This document shows positions 1-5,312 of a stretch of DNA of 5,312 nt, one piece after another (the stretch's first letter is position 1; every line of letters begins with the position of its first letter). Made by a program: the position numbers and the translations under genes. Source of the DNA: Myxococcales bacterium (GTDB taxonomy: Bacteria > Myxococcota_A > Polyangia > Polyangiales > Houyiibacteriaceae); assembly GCA_020354595.1 (NCBI GenBank), contig CP070650.1, positions 2,090,740 through 2,096,051 on the forward strand, given 5' to 3'. Below the pieces are notes generated by a model. The model worked only from the letters and a program-made list of their open reading frames with translations. It was not told the origin of the DNA and ran no database searches.

Positions 1-1050
1 ATGGCATCCGAGGGGAAGAACTTAATCGGCGTCGACATCGGTTCGAGCTCGATTAAAGTCTGTGAAATCAAAGAGGGGCGCCGGGGGGCACGAACCATCA
101 CGCGGTTCGGGTATCACCCTCTTCCTGCCGAAACCATCGTCGACGGTCACATCATCAACTCGGGTGCGGTCGTCGAGGGTCTCGAGATGTTGTTCGCCAA
201 GTCGAAGAGGCGGAACATCGCGCTTCGAGCGAGCGGTCACGGCGTGATCATCAAGAAAATCGCCATGCCGTTGATGACGGCAGGCGAGCTGCAAGAACAG
301 ATCAACTGGGAGGCGGAGCAGCATATCCCCTTTGATCTCGACGAAGTCCACGTCGACTACGAGGTTCTGCACGAACGGGCCGATCACGGGCAGATGGACG
401 TGCTTCTGGTCGCCGCAAAGAGGGAAGAGATCACCGATCTCACAAACCTAGCGATGGAAGCTCGACTTCGTCCGATGGTTGTGGATCTCGACGCATTCAC
501 GGTGCAAAACGTCTTCGAGACCGGGTACGGCGAAGCGGCGGTCGACGAAACGACCGTGTTGGTGCACTGCGGCGCCTCAACGACGACGGTGAACATCCTG
601 GCGGACGGCACCACGGCCTTCACGCGCGACATCGCGAGCGGCGGCAACGGCATTACCGAAGAAATTCAGCGGCAGCTGGGCATCGGCCGGGACGAGGCCG
701 AATCGTACAAGTGCGGCGGGGCAGGGAGCGGCATCGTACCGAGAGAGGTCCCGGAAATCGTCAATCAGGCGGTCGAGCAGCTCGCCGGCGAGATTCAGCG
801 TTCGTTGGACTTCTATCTAGCGACGAGCGGCGACCGCGACCTCAATCGCATCTGTCTGTCGGGCGGGACGGCCAATATCCAGGCACTCGTCGACATCCTT
901 CAGGGCCGCGCGCAGGTGCCAGTCGAGATCCTCGACCCGACGCGCGTGGCGGACATCGATGAGAACGCATTGGCCGACATGCAGGGTCGCGCGGCCCAGG
1001 CGGTGGTGAGCGTCGGCCTGGCGCTGCGAAAAGAGCGGGAGCGCAACTGA
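1..1050 (+). CDS. pilM: PilM, cytoplasmic actin-like ATP-binding protein of the type IV pilus alignment complex
   Basis: 349 residues, the usual length for PilM (PilM_2 / FtsA-like actin fold). PilM sits on the cytoplasmic face of the inner membrane, binds ATP and holds the N-terminal tail of PilN. Visible landmarks are the phosphate-1 loop GVDIGSSSIKV (residues 10-20), the family-typical QINWEAEQHIPFDLDEV segment (100-116), a phosphate-2-like stretch LVHCGASTTTVNIL (187-200) and the adenosine motif ICLSGGTA (284-291). There is no signal peptide or membrane segment. The ATG is the first base of the window, so upstream control signals are out of view. The start still looks right, since only nine residues precede the conserved GVDIGS as is usual in PilM. 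The TGA (1048-1050) shares its A with the pilN ATG. FtsA or a general secretion GspL-type protein is the structural alternative, but the downstream pilNOPQ settles the identity. Confidence 0.97.
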   Translation: MASEGKNLIGVDIGSSSIKVCEIKEGRRGARTITRFGYHPLPAETIVDGHIINSGAVVEGLEMLFAKSKRRNIALRASGHGVIIKKIAMPLMTAGELQEQINWEAEQHIPFDLDEVHVDYEVLHERADHGQMDVLLVAAKREEITDLTNLAMEARLRPMVVDLDAFTVQNVFETGYGEAAVDETTVLVHCGASTTTVNILADGTTAFTRDIASGGNGITEEIQRQLGIGRDEAESYKCGGAGSGIVPREVPEIVNQAVEQLAGEIQRSLDFYLATSGDRDLNRICLSGGTANIQALVDILQGRAQVPVEILDPTRVADIDENALADMQGRAAQAVVSVGLALRKERERN

Positions 1051-1721
1051 TGATTCGCATCAATCTGCTACCGAGCGACAGAAAGAAGAGGGCGCGCCGG
1101 GTTGCGCCCTCGCCGATGCCCGGGGGGGACCTGAGCCTCGGCGCTTGGGGCGCGATTTACGGGGGCGCGATTGCCGTATGGCTCGTGGTTCTCGGGATCC
1201 TGTACTTCGTCCAGAGCGGTGAGCTCGAGACCATCGCCCAGGAGAACAAGACCCTCGAAGCGCGCCGCGACGAGCTTCAGGGCAAGACCAAAGGTCTCGC
1301 CGACGTGGAGGCGCGGCTCGAAAAGAGCCGGCGGCTGGAGAAAGTCGTTCAGGAGCTCGAGCGCGCGCGGCGTGGTCCGACCCGTGCGGTCATGGAGCTC
1401 TCCAAGGTGTTGAGCAGCCCAGGCGGCCCGACGATCAATCCTACAGAGCTCGAGCGGATGCGCGAGGAGAACCCGCTCGCCGGCTACAACGAGTCCTGGG
1501 ATGTGAGGCGCCTCTGGCTCACGCGTTTCGAGGAGGTCGATCGCGAGTGCAAGATCACCGGGATGGGGCGTTCGAACGAGGACGTTGCCGAGTTCTTGCG
1601 CCGCCTCACGTTGAGCGAGATCTATGACGGCGTGACGCTCCAACGAACTCGAGCCGCAAGTGATCCCGATACCGGCCTTCAGATGGTGGGCTTCGATGTC
1701 ACCTGCAAGGTGAAGTACTGA
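1050..1721 (+). CDS. pilN: PilN, inner-membrane type IV pilus assembly protein
   Basis: 223 residues. PilN links cytoplasmic PilM to the periplasmic part of the pilus machine and heterodimerises with PilO. The protein opens with MIRINLLP (1-8), the PilM-binding motif diagnostic of the family. A basic stretch (11-17, KKRARR-like) and a Pro/Gly linker follow. One transmembrane helix spans about 33-54, giving an N-in, C-out topology. A charged, heptad-like coiled coil covers about 56-110, followed by a periplasmic alpha/beta ferredoxin-like domain (about 150-223). It is longer than a typical gammaproteobacterial PilN (a little under 200 residues), with the extra sequence around 118-160, including a WDVRRLWLTRF segment. 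Two cysteines (167 and 219) lie in predicted periplasmic strands. The ATG overlaps the pilM stop (TGATG, 1048-1052), with a GGGAG Shine-Dalgarno at 1037-1041, spaced 8 nt. Confidence 0.96.
   Translation: MIRINLLPSDRKKRARRVAPSPMPGGDLSLGAWGAIYGGAIAVWLVVLGILYFVQSGELETIAQENKTLEARRDELQGKTKGLADVEARLEKSRRLEKVVQELERARRGPTRAVMELSKVLSSPGGPTINPTELERMREENPLAGYNESWDVRRLWLTRFEEVDRECKITGMGRSNEDVAEFLRRLTLSEIYDGVTLQRTRAASDPDTGLQMVGFDVTCKVKY
1707..1713 (+). promoter_or_regulatory. Ribosome binding site of pilO, inside the end of pilN
   Basis: AAGGTGA lies 7 nt upstream of the pilO ATG (1721-1723) and differs from the ideal AAGGAGG-type anti-16S match at few positions. It falls within the last codons of pilN and supports the start that overlaps the pilN stop by one base. 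Confidence 0.6.
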
Positions 1722-2302
1722 TGGCAAATCTCGAAGATAGGTTCGTTGGGTTGCCGAGTTGGGGAAAGGCCCTCGGGCTGGTGGGCGTGCTCGTGCTGTT
1801 GAGTGTGGGGTACTACATGTTGATCCACGGGAGCATCGCTAGTGACCTCCAAGGCGCGCAAGCGCAGAAGCAACAGCTTCAAGATCAGATTCGGGACGCA
1901 GAGCGCCGCGAGAAGCAGTATCTCGAGCTCACCCAGGAGCTCGCCAATCGCGAAGCCGCCGACAGACAGAACCGCCGCATCCTTCCGGAGAACGCGGAGA
2001 TTGCCGCGTTCCTTCAGGATCTCAACCGCGTCGCGGAGCTGAGCGGGCTCACGATTCGTCTCGTCGAGCCCCGCCCGGAACAGCGCCAAGAGCTCTACTC
2101 GAAGATTCCGGTCGTACTCGCGCTCACCGGCCGTTTTCATCAGTTGACCAAGTTCTTCTACAACGTCAGCAAGCTCGACCGTGCGATCAGCATGGAGAAC
2201 ATCCGGATGACGCAACCGAGGTTGCTCCCGTCCGGAGAGGTAGTCGTGAGCGTGGACGTTCGCGCAACGACGTATCGGCGTCCGTCCGGCAAGAGGAAAT
2301 AG
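1721..2302 (+). CDS. pilO: PilO, inner-membrane type IV pilus assembly protein
   Basis: 193 residues, a normal PilO length. PilO is a bitopic inner-membrane protein that pairs with PilN and, with PilP, forms the periplasmic alignment subcomplex. A short cytoplasmic tail (1-14) is followed by one transmembrane helix (about 15-35), a Gln/Glu/Lys-rich coiled coil (about 41-85), and a periplasmic ferredoxin-like domain. The domain begins at the family-typical LPENAEIAAFLQDLNRVAE (88-106) and includes VVLALTGRFHQLTKFFYNV (131-149) and a final strand near 172-184. The basic C-terminal tail (RRPSGKRK) has no assigned role. There are no cysteines. The start shares one base with the pilN stop (TGATG, 1719-1723), so translation is probably coupled. 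Family assignment rests on domain architecture, motifs and position between pilN and pilP. Confidence 0.96.
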   Translation: MANLEDRFVGLPSWGKALGLVGVLVLLSVGYYMLIHGSIASDLQGAQAQKQQLQDQIRDAERREKQYLELTQELANREAADRQNRRILPENAEIAAFLQDLNRVAELSGLTIRLVEPRPEQRQELYSKIPVVLALTGRFHQLTKFFYNVSKLDRAISMENIRMTQPRLLPSGEVVVSVDVRATTYRRPSGKRK

Positions 2303-2308
2303 CCAATC

Positions 2309-2929
2309 ATGACCTCGAAGATCAGAGCTTTCGTTCTTCTCTTGCTCGCCGCCAGCGTTGGGGGCTGCGGTGGGGGCGACGAGGAGTTCTCCGAATCGGT
2401 TGGCCTCGGATTGGGCGGGGGAGACGACTCCAGCCAGCAAACCAAAAAGCAGGCGCAGCAACCCGAGCAAGCGGAGCTCGCTTGGGACCTCGGACCGGTC
2501 GTTTACACCGACGACGACTTCGCCGAGCTCGACATCCAGAACCGGGATCCATTCCGCTCCTATGCAAAAGCTTTCAAAGCGCAGGCCGCGGCCCCAGCAC
2601 AGCGTCGCGTCTTGCTCCCGAGCACCAGCCTCGACGAGATGAAGCTCATCGCCATCGTCACGGGTATCGCTACGCCGCGCGCGATGCTCACGGACACCGC
2701 GCAGGTTGGGCACGTCGTTCGTCGCGGCGACTACATCGGACGTCCCGAGGTAGTACAGTCCGGAGGTTCAGAGGGAATGCCAGTCACACTGAACTGGCGT
2801 GTGGATCGTATCCGTCCAGGTTCGGTCGTCCTGACGCGAGAGGATCCGACCGCTCCGGACAAGCCACCGCTGACGCGCGTGATGCCGCTGCACGAAGGCG
2901 GCGAGCCGACGCTGATGACGAACCCCTGA
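2309..2929 (+). CDS. pilP: PilP, type IV pilus assembly lipoprotein
   Basis: 206 residues, somewhat longer than the roughly 175 of well-studied PilP proteins. PilP bridges the PilN/PilO heterodimer to the N domains of the PilQ secretin. The N-terminus (MTSKIRAFVLLLLAAS) is a type II signal peptide with lipobox VGGC, giving lipidated Cys20, the only cysteine. A Gly/Asp/Ser and then Gln-rich disordered linker runs from about 21 to 57. The family motif NRDPFR is at 78-83. The beta-sandwich HR/PilP domain spans about 105-195, including LDEMKLIAIV (108-117), ATPRAMLTD (121-129) and a VVRRGDYIG strand-turn (136-144). The ATG lies 6 nt after the pilO stop, with AGAGGA (2292-2297) as a loosely spaced (11 nt) Shine-Dalgarno inside the pilO end. 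The extra length comes from the linker and the C-terminal tail. Confidence 0.95.
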   Translation: MTSKIRAFVLLLLAASVGGCGGGDEEFSESVGLGLGGGDDSSQQTKKQAQQPEQAELAWDLGPVVYTDDDFAELDIQNRDPFRSYAKAFKAQAAAPAQRRVLLPSTSLDEMKLIAIVTGIATPRAMLTDTAQVGHVVRRGDYIGRPEVVQSGGSEGMPVTLNWRVDRIRPGSVVLTREDPTAPDKPPLTRVMPLHEGGEPTLMTNP

Positions 2930-3013
2930 TTAGCCGAAAGATAATCGGCCGTTTTCTTGCCCCGGCCCTCTCCGGCGTTCGATGATTAAGAACAGCTGGC
3001 AGAGGAGTCAGGA
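2930..3013 (+). other. pilP-pilQ intergenic spacer with two alternative hairpins
   Basis: This is the only real gap in the cluster (84 nt). GCCGA (2933-2937) can pair with TCGGC (2945-2949), and the stem is followed by CG and four T residues (2952-2955), a weak terminator-like shape. GGCCG (2947-2951), which overlaps the right arm of the first stem, can instead pair with CGGCC (2963-2967). The two hairpins are mutually exclusive, as in an attenuator. The stems are only 5 bp, so this could be chance in high-G+C DNA. I see no convincing sigma-70 or sigma-54 promoter. Confidence 0.35.
3001..3007 (+). promoter_or_regulatory. Ribosome binding site of pilQ
   Basis: AGAGGAG is spaced 6 nt from the ATG at 3014-3016. 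An in-frame TAA at 2987-2989 with no other in-frame ATG before 3014 fixes this as the start. The nearby ATG at 2982 is in another frame. Confidence 0.75.
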
Positions 3014-5312
3014 ATGCGTATTCATTGGGGTCTCGCAATCGCCGTGGGGGCAACGCTTGCTTTGGGCAACACGGCTCAAGCGACCGGGCCTGAAATCGAC
3101 AGTGTCCGGATCAACGGCGAACGAGACGGGGCACGAATCTCCATCGAGGGTGCGTTCGACAACCCGCAGTACGCTGTGCGGGCGCGTGAAAACGGACGGC
3201 TCATCGTCATCGACGTCGACCAGGCGGCATTGCCGTCGGGTGGAATACAGACGACGGGAACGAGCTCGTTGATCGCGCGCACCGTCGCGAGCAACACCGC
3301 ACGCGGCGCGCGTATCGAGCTCGCGCTGACGGATCAGGCCACATACCATGCGCGTGCGACGAGCGATCGAATCACAGTCAAGCTTCAGCGCGGCCAATCG
3401 TCGTCGAAGGCGAAGCCGAAGAAGTCTGCGAGCACAAAGGGCGCGCGAATCGAACGCGTCTATCTCGAACAGAAGGACGGGCGCGACCGTGTGGTGATTT
3501 CCCTGGCAGGGGAGGCGGAGTTCCGCGTCTCGACGCGCGCCGGCGCGCCGCCCCGGTTGGAAGTCCTGGGTGCCAAAATAGGCTCAGGTGCCAAGCGTCG
3601 CATCGAAGCGCCGCGAGGCGCGCTCATCGGCTCGGTCGAGCTCGAGCAGCGTGGCGACCGCGCGGTCGTCGAAGTGCATGGTTCGGAAAGCGCAGCGGGG
3701 ACGGCGATTCGCTCGGGGGACCACATCGTATGGATGTTCTCCCCCACGTCGGTCGAGACTCGCCCGCATTCGCGAACGATTGCCCGTGAAAGAGACTACG
3801 CCGCGGAGGTCGACGGCCCCGAGGTCGCGGGCTTCCTGAGCCAGCTTCCAGCGCAGGTAGGCGGCAAGCCCGGACGGAAGTATTCCGGCCGGCGCATCGA
3901 CCTCGATTTCAAGGATGCCGACATCCATAACATCCTGCGCCTGCTCTCCGAGGTGGGCGGCGTCAACGTCGTCACGGCGGACAACGTCGGTGGCACGGTG
4001 ACGATCCGCATGCGCGACGTTCCCTGGGATCAGGCGCTCGACGTCATTCTGCAAGCGAAGGCGCTCGGTATGGTGCGCCAAGGGAACCTCCTTCGCGTAG
4101 CACCGCTCGCGCAGCTCGAGCAGGAGCGTGAGGCGGCGATTGCGCGTCAGAAGCAACAACAGCAACTCGCACCCCTCGAGACACGTTTGGTACCCGTCAG
4201 CTACGCAACGGCGGCCGACCTGCAGCCGCGCGTTCGCGAGCTTCTCACGGAGCGCGGCTCGGTGTCCGTCGACACCCGTACCAACATGCTGATCGTTCGC
4301 GACATCGTCGGTCAGCTCGACAACGTCGAAGACCTGGTGCGGAGCCTCGACACGCAGACCCCGCAGGTGCTGATCGAGTCGCGCATCGTCGAAGCGAGCA
4401 GCACGTACTCGCGTGACATCGGTATTCAGTGGGGCGGCACCGCGGTCATGAGCAGCTCGACGGGCAACCCGACCGGGCTTCGTTTCCCGTCCGACCTCGG
4501 CATCGCCGGTGGTGTTCCGGTCGACAATGCGCCGACCAACGGGCTCTCGCCGTTCAGCCGAGGTCCGATCAACAACCCGAACTTCGCCGTGAACCTCCCA
4601 GCGGTGACCGGTAACGGCGCGGGTGGGGCGCTCGGTCTGACGATGGGCAGCTTGAGCGGCGCTGTGAACCTCAATGTTCGATTGAGCGCGGCCGAGGCTG
4701 CCGGCTCCGTAAGGATCATCAGCTCTCCGCGAGTCCTTACACTCGACAACAACGAGGCGTCGATCTCACAAGGTACATTGATTCCGTTCTCTCAGGTCAG
4801 CGCACAGGGCGTGAACACCGCCTTCCAGGAGGCCAAGCTCGAGCTCAACGTCACTCCGCACGTGACGAGTGACGGCGCCGTCGCGATGGACGTGAAGATC
4901 ACCCGAAACGAGCCGGACTTCGGTCGTGTGGGCGCGCAGGGCGATCCGACCATTCTCGAGCGAGAGGCCATCACGCAGCTTCTCGTCGACGACGGGGACA
5001 CCGCGGTCATCGGCGGCATTTACACGCGAAACACCGGTCGTAACATCGACCAGGTGCCATTCTTCGGCGACATCCCGGTGCTGGGCGTCTTCTTCAAGCG
5101 CCGACGGTTCCGAGAGGACCGAAACGAGCTGCTGATCTTCCTCACGCCGAGGATTGTGAACAGGGCGCTGGCGTTGCCGGAGTTTCCGGGGTCGGGGCAG
5201 AGGCGCCTTGATCCTCTTGGCGGCGGTGGTTTTTGTTACACCACCCGCCCACCCCCACCCGTAATCCTCCCTGCCGCGCGCTTCGCGCTTGGCGGCGCCG
5301 TTGGCGCCGGGC
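3014..5312 (+). CDS. pilQ: PilQ, outer-membrane secretin of the type IV pilus (3' end unresolved, open at window edge)
   Basis: PilQ multimerises into the outer-membrane channel through which the pilus passes. A Sec signal peptide (1-23, likely cleavage after AQA) leads into two AMIN-like beta domains (about 26-127 and 144-245), which in this family bind peptidoglycan. A Lys/Ser linker (129-143) separates them. A secretin short N domain begins at RIDLDFKDADIHNILRLLSE (294-313) and contains VPWDQALDVIL (336-346). A Gln-rich hinge (369-384) and the N1 KH-like domain (about 389-453) follow. The secretin beta-barrel starts at SRIVEAS (456) and holds VTPHVTSDG and the type II/III secretin signature from GDTAVIGG to IPVLGVFF (661-694; one position, F for L/V, departs from the pattern as I recall it). 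The conserved ending LLIFLTPRIVN is at 706-716. After about residue 730 the frame continues without a stop to the window edge through sequence that looks non-coding, so the true end is probably near 5211. Confidence 0.93.
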   Translation, partial: MRIHWGLAIAVGATLALGNTAQATGPEIDSVRINGERDGARISIEGAFDNPQYAVRARENGRLIVIDVDQAALPSGGIQTTGTSSLIARTVASNTARGARIELALTDQATYHARATSDRITVKLQRGQSSSKAKPKKSASTKGARIERVYLEQKDGRDRVVISLAGEAEFRVSTRAGAPPRLEVLGAKIGSGAKRRIEAPRGALIGSVELEQRGDRAVVEVHGSESAAGTAIRSGDHIVWMFSPTSVETRPHSRTIARERDYAAEVDGPEVAGFLSQLPAQVGGKPGRKYSGRRIDLDFKDADIHNILRLLSEVGGVNVVTADNVGGTVTIRMRDVPWDQALDVILQAKALGMVRQGNLLRVAPLAQLEQEREAAIARQKQQQQLAPLETRLVPVSYATAADLQPRVRELLTERGSVSVDTRTNMLIVRDIVGQLDNVEDLVRSLDTQTPQVLIESRIVEASSTYSRDIGIQWGGTAVMSSSTGNPTGLRFPSDLGIAGGVPVDNAPTNGLSPFSRGPINNPNFAVNLPAVTGNGAGGALGLTMGSLSGAVNLNVRLSAAEAAGSVRIISSPRVLTLDNNEASISQGTLIPFSQVSAQGVNTAFQEAKLELNVTPHVTSDGAVAMDVKITRNEPDFGRVGAQGDPTILEREAITQLLVDDGDTAVIGGIYTRNTGRNIDQVPFFGDIPVLGVFFKRRRFREDRNELLIFLTPRIVNRALALPEFPGSGQRRLDPLGGGGFCYTTRPPPPVILPAARFALGGAVGAG
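5222..5249. other. Stem-loop just past the expected end of pilQ
   Basis: GGCGGTGGT (5222-5230) pairs with ACCACCCGCC (5240-5249) with one bulged C (5246) and a T-rich 9-nt loop (5231-5239). No T tract follows on the + strand, so it is not a canonical intrinsic terminator. A C-rich, A-interrupted stretch (5241-5260) lies over and beyond its right arm. It could protect the 3' end of the transcript or help termination, and its presence suggests that this DNA is intergenic. Confidence 0.4.
5273..5309. repeat. Cluster of GC-rich palindromes at the window end
   Basis: GCGCG (5276-5280) pairs with CGCGC (5284-5288) around a CTT loop. The stem can extend through GCC (5273-5275) and GGC (5291-5293) with a bulged TT. 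Next to it, CGGCGCC (5293-5299) pairs with GGCGCCG (5303-5309) around a 3-nt loop. Such stacked GC-rich palindromes resemble intergenic REP-like elements of high-G+C genomes. Only one copy is in view, so repeat status is unproven. Confidence 0.35.

Noticed and set aside
1068..1727. Minus-strand open frame of 219 codons spanning pilN
   Set aside because: It is a mirror of the pilN codon pattern, with no recognisable domain.
1679..2713. Long open frame (344 codons) on the minus strand opposite pilO and pilP
   Set aside because: It lies antisense to two clearly recognised genes. Its translation is Leu/Arg/Glu-rich without a recognisable domain, as expected from the complement of high-G+C codons.
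2482..2985. Plus-strand open frame overlapping pilP in another frame
   Set aside because: It is Arg-rich and low in complexity, as out-of-frame high-G+C reading usually is, while pilP in the correct frame has a lipobox and the NRDPFR motif.
2940..3013. Possible sigma-70 (GATAAT at 2940-2945) or sigma-54 promoter ahead of pilQ
   Set aside because: No TTGACA-like box is at suitable spacing upstream of GATAAT, and no GG-N10-GC pair with sigma-54 flanks is found near TGGCA (2997-3001).
2982..3272. Alternative start at ATG 2982 for a separate small gene before pilQ
   Set aside because: It is out of frame with pilQ, yields a Ser/Arg/Thr-rich product, and overlaps the pilQ signal peptide and first AMIN domain. 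The Shine-Dalgarno at 3001-3007 serves the pilQ ATG at 3014.
3584..4165. Minus-strand open frame of 193 codons opposite pilQ
   Set aside because: The plus strand here encodes the second AMIN domain and the secretin N domain with conserved motifs. The antisense frame has no family features.
1225..4860. Many copies of GAGCTCGAG and CTCGAG-like strings that look like a dispersed repeat
   Set aside because: They encode Glu-Leu-Glu and similar runs with the preferred codons GAG and CTC, mostly in coiled coils and helices. Codon preference explains them.

Overview
The window carries one co-directional gene cluster on the + strand, recognisable by protein content and gene order as pilM-pilN-pilO-pilP-pilQ, the alignment complex and outer-membrane secretin of a type IVa pilus. 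Every gene call rests on family motifs read directly from the translation. No database search was run.

Organism: a Gram-negative, high-G+C bacterium, because there is a lipoprotein (PilP) and an outer-membrane secretin (PilQ) and third codon positions are mostly G or C. The long periplasmic domain of PilN and the Asn/Pro/Gly-rich insert in the PilQ secretin domain resemble what I recall from Myxococcota (myxobacteria and relatives). That placement is an inference of moderate confidence.

Layout: pilM (1-1050) begins at the first base of the window, so its promoter and ribosome binding site are not visible. pilM/pilN and pilN/pilO each overlap by one base in a TGATG junction, which suggests translational coupling. 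pilP follows pilO after 6 nt. An 84-nt gap (2930-3013) with two mutually exclusive short hairpins separates pilP from pilQ. pilQ starts at 3014 behind a good Shine-Dalgarno sequence, and its frame is still open at the last base of the window.

How the products work together: PilM is a cytoplasmic actin-like protein that grips the N-terminal INLLP motif of PilN. PilN and PilO are bitopic inner-membrane proteins that pair through periplasmic coiled coils and ferredoxin-like domains. The lipoprotein PilP links PilN/PilO to the periplasmic N domains of PilQ. PilQ forms the outer-membrane pore for the pilus and attaches to peptidoglycan through AMIN domains.

I do not see a new biological system here. 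The main anomaly is the end of pilQ: homology-like sequence stops near residue 717-730, but the frame runs on through proline-rich, palindrome-rich sequence that looks intergenic. A single missing G in a G-run near 5188-5197 would place a stop at 5209-5211, where a PilQ would be expected to end.
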